The translations under genes were made by a program, and so were the position numbers. Below the pieces are notes generated by a model, which was given only the letters and a program-made list of their open reading frames with translations, made no database searches and was not told the DNA's origin. 64,000 nt of DNA, taken from Pieris napi (Eukaryota; Arthropoda; Insecta; Lepidoptera; Pieridae). Where the stretch lies: NCBI RefSeq assembly GCF_905475465.1, contig NC_062245.1, positions 248,001 to 312,000 of the forward strand. The letters run 5' to 3'. This document shows positions 48,831-61,123 of this stretch, piece after piece (the first letter of the stretch is position 1; the number at the start of each line of letters is the position of its first letter).

Positions 48831-50798
48831 CCAGAAAAGTCTATCTATTCTTAAAAATTAAACGGATGCTGTGTTACCTAAACTTTCTTAAGAAAATAAG
48901 AAGTCTTTTAATGGCAATCTTATTTGAATGTATCTTTGCAAAGACTGTCGTCAACGTAGAATTAATATCGATTTTCTTTATCATTTGCCTCATGTTAACC
49001 GCGATTCATTTGAACAATGATAATATTAACCACCCTCAGGTGTTTGTTCAGCGACAGACACGCACAAATGTAGGCTGCTTTACTGATAACAATTATCAAC
49101 TGAATGAAAAATTGTAGGTTTGCATGGAAATTTTATTTGAGTTGGAGCGAAACAAATTAGTTAATTATTACGAGTAACCTTGCCAGTATTCAATTACAGT
49201 CTTTATTTACTTGAAACTCATAAATATTTCCTCCTAAAATACTCACTTCAGTTATAATATAAAAAGAATTTCTCTCCTCTAAATTTTATCGCGCGGACAG
49301 GATAATGTTAAGCCTTAAATTATTTAGACTAATTGAATGAATTAACATTATTTTAAGTAAAACTACTGTATTGGTCTTTATATCTACTATAATTGTGGAA
49401 ACGGCTAAGCCCAATAAAATAATAAAAACTATCGTTTTCCTGATAGCGCATTGCGCACAGCTTTGCAATAAAATTAGCAAATCATTCAAGTGACGCGTCC
49501 GATTATGTTCAAACTTCTGCAAGAAGTTTTTATTCTATTCAAGATCTAAATTTTTTCCCCTTTGTAACCTTAAACGTCAATGTTCAGAAAATGTATGTCT
49601 CGCATCGCTCCATTACTCACCAAACCGTAAAGTGTGTACTTCAATCAAATCTAGCTTCACCTAGAATGTAGTTGACGATTAGTGACGTGTCGTGATAACA
49701 AACATATGGCGATATCTTTGTGGCTATCGTTCGCCTACACGGTGGCAAAAATAACTTAATACACATTTAAAGATTTTAGCTTGTTAACAATATTTCAGTA
49801 ATTCATGCTTGAGCTTACTAGTCTTAGCAGTACTATATAAGATAAGATTGATAGGATACTATAAATATATAGTAATAAAGTACATACATAAAGTTTAATG
49901 CACGCACATTCGATTTCATCATACAAATTATAATTGAATTGTGACTCAGTCTATCAGAAACAAATACTGTTATTTATTGAACTAATTCAGCATTCTATAT
50001 TTTAAGCCATTCACCATGTCTAGGTGCTATCTGAATTGATATTACATTATATTATTAGAAAATAATTATTGGCAAATAGGTTAACTATTCAATGTATTAC
50101 AGTATGATATAACCAATCACATCTATTTTTTAAAAGTTAAAGGAATACTATCATATAAGACATGTGACTTATGTTAATCAATGTAAGACTGATATTTGTC
50201 TTATATAAAAAATTTTTTTTTAATGATTTTTGACTTGACATACATTTTTGAGAAAAAAGGATTTTTACTTCCATGTACAATAACAGCATTAACAAAGTTT
50301 GTATTATCAGATAGTATGTCTTAAATATTATGGTCCAACCAGAATGAGACTTTTTTTAAATGTCTGTTTATGGAAAAACACATGACTGATGTTAGGATAG
50401 AAATGCTTTGCCTTTTTCCTAAAAACCTTAAAATAACTTCCTTTGTGTATTTTCACTAAATTTATTATTCACTAAAATAAGTTGTACTTGAAATATGGTT
50501 GAAGTTAGTTTGCATTAGTTATTGTGTTATTTGCTCATTAAAGTTTAGTTATGCTCAAAATTGATTTATTTTGAATATATAATATGTACACACCCTTGAA
50601 AACTAATATAAATGATGGATAACAGGTAAAGAATAAAAAACAGTAAGAAGCAGAACAAAGGTAATGGTCTCATGTAGTTACTGAATAGACTCACATTGAT
50701 CACTGAGTTTGCTTTGGTACCTTCCTAAATGCATTGATTGCCTTGGCGATCTGCCCTGAAGTTCACACGCTGGCTGCTCTGCCAGCTTTAGCCGCTAG

Positions 50799-52250
50799 CT
50801 AGAGGGCCGCTGACTCTGGAGCCATTAAAGGTGACAAAGGGCCAGCTACGCGCCGTCCATGTTCAATTTCAAAACGCAAATCGGGTGAAGTGCGTCGTGC
50901 AGCAATTATATTATCTTCCGGTAAAAACGCTGCAACTAGAAGGGCGCAAATTACCAGTAATGCACCTAATACAAACGGTGGCCCTGGAACAATTCTGATG
51001 TACTTGTCATCATCAGGTCGGCCATCCATTCCTGCAAGGGCATGCTCTTCATTAAGATCTACATGAAACAAGTAGAATATCACTCCAAACATGGCGGGTC
51101 CCAAACCATTGCAGAGGCCTCTGACTCCTGTGACCATTCCTTGTACAACTCCTTGTCTATCAGCTCTACTGTTTACAGAAACATAAGCACTTATTGCTGG
51201 ATATGTAAGAGATCCAAGTGCAGCTAATACTCCTGCAGCCCACATCATCCATGTACGGCTCCCAAACCCATACCACATAAGTTGTAGCATCTCAAATAAG
51301 AGTCCAACCATTATTGTATGCTTTGCACCAAGTGATTTCATTAGGTATCCAAGTACCACTTGCACAGCAATACTGAGAACACCAACAATTGCAATAAATA
51401 TTGCCACTTGCACAACACCAAATCCCATAACTAATTTCAAATACACAAATATGCAAGAATACTGCCCAGCTTCAGGCAAGTAAGATAGGAATACAGCTAC
51501 GCACAACATGAGTACAGTGCGATCTGCGCCGACTTTCCTTAGAGCAGCAAATGGGTCAGCCTGCTCCCAGCTTATAGCAGGCCCCCAGCCACTTGGTCTA
51601 ACTTTCTCAGGGAGACTCTCAGGAACTGCCACCATGATAAAAAATACGTCCAGAACGGCGACTGCAGTTGCTGCTACGACGACAAGTGCCTCGCCATATA
51701 AGTCCATCAAATAAGCACCAAGTGCGGGTGATATTACCATACTCGCTGCAAAAGTTGCAGATACCAATCCATAGGCTCGTGAACGCTCTTCTTCAGTTGT
51801 TACATCAGCAACATAAGCAAATACGATCGAAAAGGTTACTGCAAATACTCCACTTAAGCTGATCATGGCAAAGAACCACCAAGTATTTAATGTCATCAAC
51901 GGAATTGGCGCACAAGTGAAGAACACTGTTACTAGTAGGAAAAACTTCCGTCCCCACACGTCAGATAAAGCGCCAATTAGAGGAGCTGACAAAAAGGACA
52001 AAATTCCTTTAATACCCATGATAAGTCCATTCATTAGAAAAGTGTGATCTGGAAACGTCGCATTTAGGACTGATATTATCGGCATAGTCAACAATCCCCA
52101 TGCGAAGAATTCCAAAAATATCACTACTAACGCATGGAAAACCGAAGGCTCGCCGATTCCAGACATTGTCATAATCCCGTCTTTAACAACAGTTTTTCTA
52201 TTTCGTATCACCATTTCTACTTCAGTTGTTGTAGTCTTTGTGGGCGTCAT
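50799..52250 (-). CDS. MFSD14/HIAT1-type major facilitator transporter
   Basis: Intronless 483-aa membrane protein with about 12 hydrophobic helices. It contains MFS motif A as GALSDVWGRKFF between helices 2 and 3, and the family-typical stretch SVFHALVVIFLEFFAWGLLT with PDHTFLMNGLIMGIKG. A second half-signature (ADRQGVVQGMVTGVRGLCNG) matches the HIAT1/MFSD14 solute-carrier family. The substrate is not established. The N-terminus is short and cytosolic, the C-terminus hydrophilic (EDNIIAARRTSPDLRFEIEH). On the minus strand an AATAAA lies near 50565. It diverges from the AP-2 sigma gene, 570 bp away. Confidence 0.9.
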   Translation of the reverse strand: MTPTKTTTTEVEMVIRNRKTVVKDGIMTMSGIGEPSVFHALVVIFLEFFAWGLLTMPIISVLNATFPDHTFLMNGLIMGIKGILSFLSAPLIGALSDVWGRKFFLLVTVFFTCAPIPLMTLNTWWFFAMISLSGVFAVTFSIVFAYVADVTTEEERSRAYGLVSATFAASMVISPALGAYLMDLYGEALVVVAATAVAVLDVFFIMVAVPESLPEKVRPSGWGPAISWEQADPFAALRKVGADRTVLMLCVAVFLSYLPEAGQYSCIFVYLKLVMGFGVVQVAIFIAIVGVLSIAVQVVLGYLMKSLGAKHTIMVGLLFEMLQLMWYGFGSRTWMMWAAGVLAALGSLTYPAISAYVSVNSRADRQGVVQGMVTGVRGLCNGLGPAMFGVIFYLFHVDLNEEHALAGMDGRPDDDKYIRIVPGPPFVLGALLVICALLVAAFLPEDNIIAARRTSPDLRFEIEHGRRVAGPLSPLMAPESAAL

Positions 52251-52821
52251 TTACGATTCCAGTAGATGTTAAGCCTATTTATCTACTTATTTTAGAGACA
52301 TATTGAAAACCTAATAACTACATCGAAGAAAACTTGAAGAAAACGAGTTAGATTAGCAACGTTAAAAAAAACACTGAAAAAATCTAATCCAAAATGTCTT
52401 ATGTCATTGTCAAATTATGAGAACTGTTCGATATTTTATTGCCATTATATAAAACTTTGGATGTTAATAATTTAAACGTTAAACTAATTTCCGGTGTAGT
52501 TATTGTTCTAAGGTAAAATTAAACATTAGTTATAAGATATAAATTCGTGATTATACCCATATGGTTTTAATTTAATATTCTGAGGTTTTGAAATTTAAAA
52601 ATACTTGATATTTATAATAATTGTCAACAAAATGTTGTTCAGGAACAGGGGACTAAGTCCTAGTCTTAAAACCAGTGATAGAAGTCTGTGGTGGCATCAT
52701 TGATTGACTTTTGAATTTTGAAATTTGATAGATCCACTAAGAGTTAGGAGGCGTAACCTGCTGCTGTCGAGAGTCGGATAAATATAAATTGTGATTCTAA
52801 GAAAAAGAGTGTTCATTTAAA
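52251..52821. promoter_or_regulatory. Divergent promoter region, MFSD14-type gene / AP-2 sigma
   Basis: The region between two divergent start codons contains the AP-2 sigma 5'UTR (the ATG is at the very end of that exon) and the transporter 5'UTR. No coding sequence or clear TATA box. Confidence 0.5.
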
Positions 52822-54242
52822 ATGGTACTATTTTGCAATAAAAAGATTAGTCATAAATTATTTTTATTAATATAAATGTTCTTTAATTACAGATTCGATT
52901 TATTTTGATCCAAAACCGTGCGGGTAAGACGAGACTGGCAAAGTGGTACATGAATTTCGATGATGATGAAAAACAGAAACTCATAGAGGAAGTTCATGCT
53001 GTTGTTACCGTTAGAGATGCAAAACACACCAACTTTGTAGAGGTAAGTTTTAAAAATACTAAATATTGTTAGAAGTATAATTAATAATGTTTATACCCGA
53101 GAAATTTTCAAGATATTTACATGTTAAAATGCCGAAACCAATTTAGAAATTATTATTATAAATATTGATTTTATATTTAATAGACACGATACAGTTTTGT
53201 TATATTAAAAACAACTTCTATATATATTTAAATGTTTGCTAAAAAGTCGTGTATAATTCATTCAGTTATTATTTTCAGTTTCGTAACTTCAAAATTGTGT
53301 ACCGAAGATATGCTGGATTGTACTTCTGTATATGTGTGGATGTGAATGATAATAATCTTTGTTACTTGGAGGCTATCCATAATTTTGTTGAAGTTCTGAA
53401 TGAATACTTCCACAATGTGTGCGAATTAGATTTGGTGTTCAACTTTTACAAGGTATAGCTTTAATTAATTTATAATATACTAAAGTATTAATATACAATA
53501 TACTAAACATATTTCAAATAAATTACATGTTATGGCAATATTGAGCAGAAAGCATAAAAAAAATTGCCTTAACTTAATTTTATACTCGCAAATCAACTGT
53601 CAACAATATTATTTAGTACGTACTTAATAATAAATCAATAATAATATTATGTAACCTAGTAAATGAATACAGACAATAAATGAATATAAGCTATAAATAA
53701 TACAATTTGATAATAGTTAAACTTATAAACATAAACTAATAATAATAAAATAATATACATTGAAATAAATAACGAAACTTAACATAAACTAAAATATATC
53801 ATTAAAAGGAGTCCCTTTAGGCAAGGTTCCGAAGATACTGGCAGCGTTCCCCCTTTGAATTGCTAGACTAATTCTTTGTCCGAGGTAGCTGCCAGATCTT
53901 CGGTCTCCTGTGATGTCGACTAACCTTTTTGAAATTTCTTTAAAAAGCCTTAAAGCGCTAGGACCCCACGGACCAAGGGTCTCGACACCGAATGGGACAA
54001 AATCATATTCAGAGCCCAGACCCCTGTATTTGCATGCTTTATTTTTTTCAGCCGCTTCACAAGCCGCAAAAATTATTTTATACTTATATGTTTTTGCTAT
54101 TTCATGGTGAAATTTTAATAATCTGTATATTTTGTTTTAGGTATACACAGTAGTTGATGAGATGTTCCTTGCAGGGGAAATCAGAGAAACATCTCAAACA
54201 AAAGTATTAAAACAACTTCTTATGCTTAACTCATTAGAGTAA
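52822..54242 (+). CDS. AP-2sigma: AP-2 complex subunit sigma
   Basis: Small subunit of the clathrin adaptor AP-2, which selects cargo at the plasma membrane; sigma with alpha binds dileucine signals. Four exons: 52822-52824 (ATG only, donor GTACTA), 52893-53042, 53279-53452 and 54141-54242. They total 142 aa, exactly the family length. It begins M+IRFILIQNRAGKTRLAKWY, runs through FRNFKIVYRRYAGLYFCICV and CYLEAIHNFVEVLNEYF, and ends ETSQTKVLKQLLMLNSLE. The start codon is alone in its coding exon; no other in-frame Met lies directly before IRFIL. Intron 3 carries a retroelement tail that runs almost to the exon 4 acceptor. Confidence 0.97.
53808..54130 (-). mobile_element. Non-LTR retrotransposon C-terminal fragment in AP-2 sigma intron 3
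   Basis: The minus strand is open for about 105 codons and reads KIIFAACEAAEKNKACKYRG, then FVPFGVETLGPWGPSALRLF and GDRRSGSYLGQRISLAIQRG, ending GTLPKGTP. This VETLGPWG...QRISLAIQRGNAAS tail is one I know from the ends of lepidopteran and other animal reverse-transcriptase polyproteins; the family name is uncertain. Only the C-terminal piece is present, as in 5'-truncated LINE copies. Below 53800 the sequence becomes an A/T-rich simple stretch, probably its 3' tail. Confidence 0.6.
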
Positions 54243-55053
54243 TATGAAGTAGTAATGAAATATTAAATTGTTATGGAGACATTCCATGTTGTAAAGTAAA
54301 AAGATGTTTCAGTTGTTTAAACAACTGATTAGTATACAGTCTATATTTGATTAGGTGTTTGTTAGAAGTAAGGCTGGATATAACTATATAACTTCAGAAG
54401 ATTATAATACTCATTAGCTGTTTGCTTATGTCAATGGATTAGTGTAAAAATAATAAAAATGCAGTTTCACTTCCATTTATAAGTAATGTATATTACACAA
54501 AATGCATGCTCACACATGTCATTAGAATAAAAACTTTTTCATTGAATTTCAGAATTTGTAAATCAATATTATTATGAGTTTGTTTGATATAGGATAAACT
54601 AATCTCATTAGATTTGTATATAATTGAATATAATGAATAAAAGTTAGGTATGGTAAATCATATATTTATAAAACTTATACCCTGTAATCTAATTAATAAT
54701 ATGAACTTATCAAATAGTCTTTTATTTTCAGTACTTTTTGTTACCTGATTTTACCTGGATTAAATTGAGTTTAGAGAATTCTGTGCCTTTTTCAAGTAAT
54801 ACTAAATCTTCAACTAAAGTGAACTTTGAAAAATTTATCCAATTGATTAATTATTAATCCAGAACTCACATCAGATATTTGTAATAGGAAACAGTTCCAC
54901 TAATTAAATTATACACTTTTAACTTCTAAATAGTTAAGCACCTAAAAGTGAAGAAAGGTCTCAAGGGAGTTAGACATTTATTGTCTATATATATACCATT
55001 CAGTTTCATTTATACAGAATGTTATATTATATATTTTTTATTATGCCTATAAG
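54243..55053 (+). other. 3'UTR / intergenic after AP-2 sigma
   Basis: AT-rich, no gene. Several AATAAA-like motifs (near 54525 and 54633) could end the AP-2 sigma transcript. Confidence 0.45.
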
Positions 55054-55946
55054 CAGTGGCGTAGCTACCCAGGGGCTAGGCGGGGCAGTGCCCCGGGGCC
55101 CTCAAGCTCAGGGGGCCCTCGAATTCACACCAGAAATCTCGATCGTTCTGAACTTTTGGAAATTTCTCCCATTTTCAAAATAAATATGACAGGTTGCAAC
55201 CCCACTTTAATCAAGACATTAATTTGAGAGAAATTCAAAAGTTATGCCTAGGGAATTCCCCTAAATTCTTTCTGTAGGTTGGCAGTGTTGTCAATTTGAC
55301 GGATAGTGATATGTGCATTTTATTATTCATCTATGTGCGTTTTATTGTGAATTCGAGTTAAGATTTTTTTTTTGAAAACGGTTAAAAAAACCTCATGCTA
55401 TGTCAGGAGTAAGTAAGCTAATGTCAATAAACTTTTTTGTACTGGTCAATATAGTGGTTCAATTTTATTTGATTTTACCACTCATATTGATGTCCGTTAA
55501 AGTCAAGAAATCGTGTCAAATCTAAAGATTTCGCCTACAGCTCATTGTATAACGCGAATTAGATAGCAATTGAAAACAAAACCGCATTAAGCCTGGATTT
55601 AAACGAAGTCATTGATACTTTTGCGAAAACTAAAGCTAGGAAAAAATATAATTGTTATTTAGTCAGTTGGTAGGCCCGACCTTTATATAATAAAACCTAG
55701 AATCTTCTCTATTTCATTTATTTCGCCAAACCTACATCAAGTATTAATTGTAATTTACGAGTATGTTGTTACTGTTTAATATTTTTATTACCTGCCCTGC
55801 ACAAAAAAGAGCTTAAGTAGCTTAGCATTTTTAAAGTATTTGTATATTTCATATTTTTATTTGATAAAACCTAACCAGTTTACATAGCAGTGGGGCCCCA
55901 TTTTTTAATTTGCCCCAGGGCCCTTGGTCACCTAGCTACGCCACTG
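55054..55946. mobile_element. Non-autonomous hAT element, 893 bp
   Basis: It begins CAGTGGCGTAGCTA (55054-55067) and ends with the exact reverse complement (to 55946). The flanks are a perfect 8-bp target-site duplication CCTATAAG (55046-55053 and 55947-55954). Subterminal regions at both ends are rich in GGGGCCC blocks, giving further imperfect complementarity. No open frame of useful length exists inside, so it is a transposase-less derivative. The clean duplication suggests a fairly recent insertion between two convergent genes. Confidence 0.92.
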
Positions 55947-56155
55947 CCTATAAGACACTGAAAGAAATATAACTATACCCTGTCTTATTTAGACTGCCTT
56001 GCTAACTAACCGACCAGCTGAAATATTCAGCCCCATTCCCAATGATGAATAAGAGGTGAGAAGGTCCAAACATCAGGGTGGCCTTCGTGAAACACCTCTG
56101 AGCCCATGTCAAATTTACTCCATCTACAAAGTATAACGCATATATGAGAATAGTC

Positions 56156-59100
56156 TTATAAAAAAGTATTATTTATGTATAAGGAAGATGTAGTAGTGTT
56201 GTAGCAGCGCAGTAATACTAACTGAAAAGGCGGTATGCCCCGGGAAATGTTGTAAGTGGGCCCCGAGACGCCGAGGAACAGGTACTTCTCGGCCAGCTCC
56301 GAGCTCGTCACCTTGGCGTCGGTGCCGCCGTGGCTTCTGTGACCGAGCGCCCGGAACGGAAATGAACCTTATCACCACACACAATTAAAACGGAATGTTA
56401 AGACGTGTTTGAGTATATGAAGAGGTAGAGCCGAGACGAACGCACCATTAGCAGGATTGAGGTCGTTCCGGGCGGAAATGGCGTTGCAGGCGCTGTAGGG
56501 CGGGCTGCACGCGCACCGCGACAGGGGGTCGTGGCGGTAATCGTTGTATCGCATCACGCGGAACATACTGCCCATCGAGTCGATCGACCCCTAAAACATC
56601 AAAAATATTACCAAGAACTTAAACGGCAGTCGTGGTCAAATTTGATTTAATTTCGTATAAAATTGACCTGCTGTTCACGAAAGATCTTAGCTCGCGGGTT
56701 CGTCTCGTAGGCGAACCAGTCGCCGAAGGTGGCGATTCGCTCGTTACCGCCGCTGAGGTTGAACATCCGAGGGAAGTAGGCGATGTTGTACGACGGGAAG
56801 TACGACGTGGCCTTTAGTTCTTCCGTTCTATTAAAGAGATATAAACACGGACCTAAAACATCTATAGAAAGTCATGAATCAAATATGCCTTGGTTCGAGT
56901 TAAATGAAATGATTTATGAAACTTATATTATAACTTTGATAGCGCAATCGATAGCTGAAATTGACTTATGCAAACGAAAAAATATTAATATTGCAACTAA
57001 CAACAGTAGATAGACAGGAGATAGTACTCACAGGTCAGCTGCCTCAGTGAAGCCGGGCAGTTGTTCCACCACCCACAACAATCCAGCTTCAACTTGCCCT
57101 TCGGATTTCTGCGTTTTTCGCTTAAATTTTTTATAGTCGACGATGTACCTGTAATAACACAAAGATAATGTTTAATTCGACGATTCACCCGAGTGATTTA
57201 TAACGATCTCTTTACAAATTTATAAGCTTCGAGGTAAAATTCTTAGCCGTTACAATAATGTAGAAGAAGTGCCCGGGAAGACAATCAATTGTTTGCCAGA
57301 AAACAGTTAATAATCATGTGAACCCATTGTATATGAAGCGATAGACAAACAAGAGCCTAACCATTGGTTGTTGTAAGTCCCACTGTTGTGCCTGCGGAAC
57401 AAGTCGACCCAGTGAGCTCCACTCGTGGCCAATCTGGTCGCCACCATTGCTCGCACGAATTCCATTATCTAAATTTTGTAAGACTTTAATCGGTATCTCT
57501 GTTCTGTTCAAAAACATCTAGAGGATATGATAAAAGGATATCTAAAGAATATTATTATTACTTGTTCTCCGAAACTTGTTTGAAGTTCATTAAATAAAAA
57601 ATTATTGTTGCGCAATTAATAGAATCGGTTAAAACACAAAGCAGTTTGTGATTATTTCAGACTAATCTAGTTATATATTTGTCAGATTAAAATATTGATC
57701 ACAGCAACGTGACTATTTCGATCTAATGCATAGTAATGTAGACTGTGTGATGCGATCGCTAGACCCTCCCCGCGGAAAAGATTAGGTACTATGTACATAG
57801 TCATAATGAATTTCAAATAATTATTTTAAAAAGCAGTATGTAAGCTATTTTATACGAATAATAGCTTTAGTGAAATGGGTGTTACCTGTCCCGTGGGCTG
57901 CACGTACTCGTAAAGCGTCCTGTTGCTGTTCCCGATGGTCGTTTCTGCGGCCACCAGACCCGCAGACGTTATGTACCAGTCATCTGTTGACTGACATACT
58001 ATTTTTTATCTACACATATTATAAAGCGAAAAGATTCTCATTTTGTATGTACAAACATAAATTAATGGGCAGATTTTTAAAATTCGTTCACCATGAGAAT
58101 GCTATTATCGGTAATATGTAGCATATAGGCTATATTTATTTACAAAATAGTTTTAAAAAATGCTGTTCTAAATTAAACCTGTATAAAAATGTGTGGAGGA
58201 TTAAAAAAAATATAGTTTAGAAGAGTCTTACCTGAACAAAAGCAGGGTAAGAAGTGAAGGCCATCTTCCTCCCGGGAATCGGTTTCGCATTGTTTGGGGA
58301 TGTTCGGTAACTAAGCACGTACATCTTTTGAAATCGCAGCATTGATTGGTAGCTGCAACACGGTACGATTAAGGTGTCAAGTTTGAAAAACTTCTTAAAT
58401 AGAAACGCTTAAGGGACTGCTCAGTGTCGTTATATGGAAAGAAATGTTGGATGGATAAGGTAAACAAACATAAAAATAAATGTAGAACACGGTGGAATCC
58501 AAATAAGATAGTAATATATAGATTTAGAAGGACAAGATAATGATATAATTAACAAAACAAAAGCAGCTGTTTACATACCTGTTCCAGGTTACATGAGATG
58601 TAAAAAGTTCTGCATTATCCGGTAATAGCTTGACCAGCCCACTACAATGTTCCCCAAAAAGCAGACTCTCGGGAGTGTTCTTTGGTATTGTAAGCGCAAA
58701 TGCCAGGTCATCAAGGTCACCTAACATATTAATCCATCTGAAATTGTTATATATAAATTGTACATAAAATTGTCCTTTTATGATCTCCTTCAAACATTTC
58801 AACAAATTTCTTATGTAATTGTTAATAAGCAGGAAATGGAATCATTGATAATACTTCAAGAAACCACTTCTTCAAAAATTAAAAATCCAGCACTAGTTTC
58901 TGTATACTCACAGTATATCACGTGTAGTCAGCCATTGATAAGAATCAGAAGTTGCCTGATTGTAACCAGCAGCCAAACCTTCCAGTTGTATCTTGTATAG
59001 CTTTACCTGGTTAAGAAAAATACATTAAATTATTTGGCTCACTAAAATTAAACAGAACTTAGACTTACTTTAATAGAAAAAAAATATATTTTAAGATAAT

Positions 59101-60069
59101 TACTAGCATATTATAGATTTCATTAAATAAATTGAAGATTTGGGAAATATTAGTTATATCTCACATTTTGCTACAAAGGGCAAACAGATATCTCCTTTAT
59201 AGCATTTTAAAATTATTAATTTTTGATAAACATACATGGTACCAGTATGGATCATTAGGGTGAGTATGAATCATGTCAGCGATGTAGTGCTCATTTATGT
59301 CCACATATTCTTCTATCAGACCACACACATCTATTCTGTTGTAACAATATCTGAAAGTTTGATGTAAAAGTCTGAATTTTTTAGTTTTTTTATAGATAAT
59401 ATTCCTAGTTTTCATTTGACAAGTTTCTTTACTGGACTACACACCGACTGTATCACAAAACCATAAAGTTACCCTTTTAACATATTTTGCCAGTGCATCC
59501 AAATAAGGTCTCTGGTGAGAAATCCTTCCAGGAATCCCGCTGCATATGCTTGCTTCTCATCACTGGCATCTGGTGATGTATGTAATTCCAAGAAGGCCCA
59601 TCTGCATTAAGGGTGAACTTAACATGAGTTGAAAATAAATATCTATGAATCATTAAAAATTATTTGAATTGTATGCTGTATCTATTTAATATATTTGAAG
59701 GAGGAAACGTATGTGAATGTCCATAAAGGTAATTTAAAAAAAACTCAATGTTTTTATTTATTGTTTTTTTTTGGTATAAAGTTATTTTCTGACAAAATCA
59801 GACTTTGTGATGGCAATTTATGTTGTTTTTAACAATCTTACTTTAGAAGGTTTTACTACTTAAATAATGTTGTTTTGTATAAGGTAAAGTAGCAAAACGT
59901 ACCCCGTTGAGTTAACGTCATTGGTGTAAGTGGCCCTGGCGACGTGCAGTGGTGGAATCAATTTATGATCGTTGGTCACTGATACAACGGCCTTATCAGA
60001 CCACATAATAAAACCATATTTGCTCCCACTTACAAACAACAATAGTTGTATTAAAACCACCGCAATCAT
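56156..60069 (-). CDS. lama: Phospholipase B-like protein (lama/PLBD2 family), 12 exons, 543 aa
   Basis: Lysosomal/secreted Ntn-hydrolase-fold protein; family members are amidase- or phospholipase-B-like. Exons (minus): 60069-59903, 59601-59473, 59350-59236, 59006-58912, 58737-58579, 58352-58232, 57990-57886, 57468-57362, 57148-57032, 56827-56668, 56590-56446, 56367-56156. They sum to 544 codons with every phase closing. There is a signal peptide (MIAVVLIQLLLFVSG). The predicted nucleophile is Cys200 in LLFGEHCSGLVKLLPDN. Family stretches follow: NAKPIPGRKMAFTSYPAF, DDWYITSAGLVAAETTIGNS, FVRAMVATRLATSG, SYFPSYNIAYFPRMFN and RYNDYRHDPLS. The last acceptor (56368) has a poor pyrimidine tract. 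An acceptor further upstream for exon 8 (57519) would enter the wrong frame. Convergent with AP-2 sigma, divergent from INTS1. Confidence 0.93.
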
Positions 60070-60312
60070 ATTATATTAACTCACTACTCGACCTCTGTTC
60101 ATCATAAGAAATATAATAGTAGTGGTTACGGAAAAATTATGAATCAAAACCACAATTTAAATCAACTTGAAAAATATTTCTTGATCACCACATAACATTA
60201 CGAATTTTTATTTTCAACAAAGTTTAGAAAATAGTAAATAAACAAATATATTCTTCAGCAGACTTTTTTTTTTCCACAGAATAAATAGATATCCCACTTG
60301 GGAATTCACTCT

Positions 60313-60961
60313 GGGTATGTTCCGATATACACTGCGACCACTGTACAGAGTACCGTCAATTTAGTATACTGTGAAACCGTTTCTCTATAGCCAGCTATAC
60401 TGGTTACAATTTAAAACGGAACGCAGTCCAGTATACTAGTCAGCTTCGTTTTTCGACTCAGTTTCAAATGAGTGCATCAAAGTTTTTCAATTCAACAAGA
60501 AAAACTATTATTGGAGTATTATCGCATTAAAAAAATCTATATTAATATTAACTGTCAATTGAATTAATACTACAAAGAAAGTAAGTATTTTTTAATTAGA
60601 AAAAGTCTGTTTATCATAACTCAACTTATATTAACTTTCTGTATTACTTATAATGCAAAGGTTATGTTGTTTCATTAATTAGTCCAAGCTAATTCTTTAA
60701 TTAGAATTTTAAATGTTTGTTATTAAACTGTAAGTTATATCAGCCGTTAGGCATTCAAGTGGTTTTGATTGATCACGTGATCAAAGCACTGCGAGTACCT
60801 TACCTCGAAAACGCCAGTGCTCGCAGTAGAAGTATAGCGGGGATTTGTGACGTCATATATTTCCTAGGACGCTGCGGCTGTATACTGCAGTCCATAGCGG
60901 AACAAATTTTTGAACAGTGGGAGCACTATACAGTACTCGCAGTGTATATCGGAACATACCC
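60313..60961. mobile_element. MITE with long TIRs, Harbinger-like, 649 bp
   Basis: The left end begins GGGTATGTTCCGATATACAC at 60313; the right end is its reverse complement finishing at 60961, with 25 bp perfectly matched and partial match beyond. GGG...CCC ends flanked by TCT on both sides (60310-60312, 60962-60964) suggest a 3-bp duplication, as in PIF/Harbinger elements. Additional CACTGCGAGTA-type motifs occur subterminally (near 60788 and 60811). No transposase is encoded. The TIRs are clear; the superfamily is tentative. Confidence 0.82.
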
Positions 60962-61123
60962 TCTGTCAGTCTCTCACATTTCTCTCAAATTTCTTTGGAC
61001 ATTTGTCTCTTTTCTTGACCTGTATTTAGTCAGCGTGATTAGTCAAGCTAACCAACTGTCAATGCCTGCAACTTGATAGTTGTCACGTTCACTATTTTGT
61101 AATTTGTCTGTGGTTCGCACTTG

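Larger units (their letters stand above)
43785..50560. other. AT-rich intergenic region, 6.8 kb, no convincing gene
   Basis: No exon chain, domain or RNA gene could be recognised on either strand. Items inside: a repeat fragment at about 44636-44680 (CTAGCTGCTCTCGCGAAATT, a motif style common at the ends of lepidopteran retro-elements), a local GC-richer patch with a 35-codon open frame at 47503, and a perfect 18-bp hairpin at 48785-48830. TTTATT near 46787 could be a minus-strand polyadenylation signal, but no coding exon supports a gene. Confidence 0.6.

Noticed and set aside
57469..57519. Upstream acceptor (TCCTCTAG at 57520) for exon 8 of the PLB-like gene
   Set aside because: The frame that continues into the conserved FVRAMVATRLATSG block meets a TAG upstream, so the acceptor at 57469 is the only one compatible.
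60717..61076. 119-codon open frame between the PLB-like gene and INTS1
   Set aside because: It lies mostly within the MITE, runs through its right TIR and has no protein-like features.
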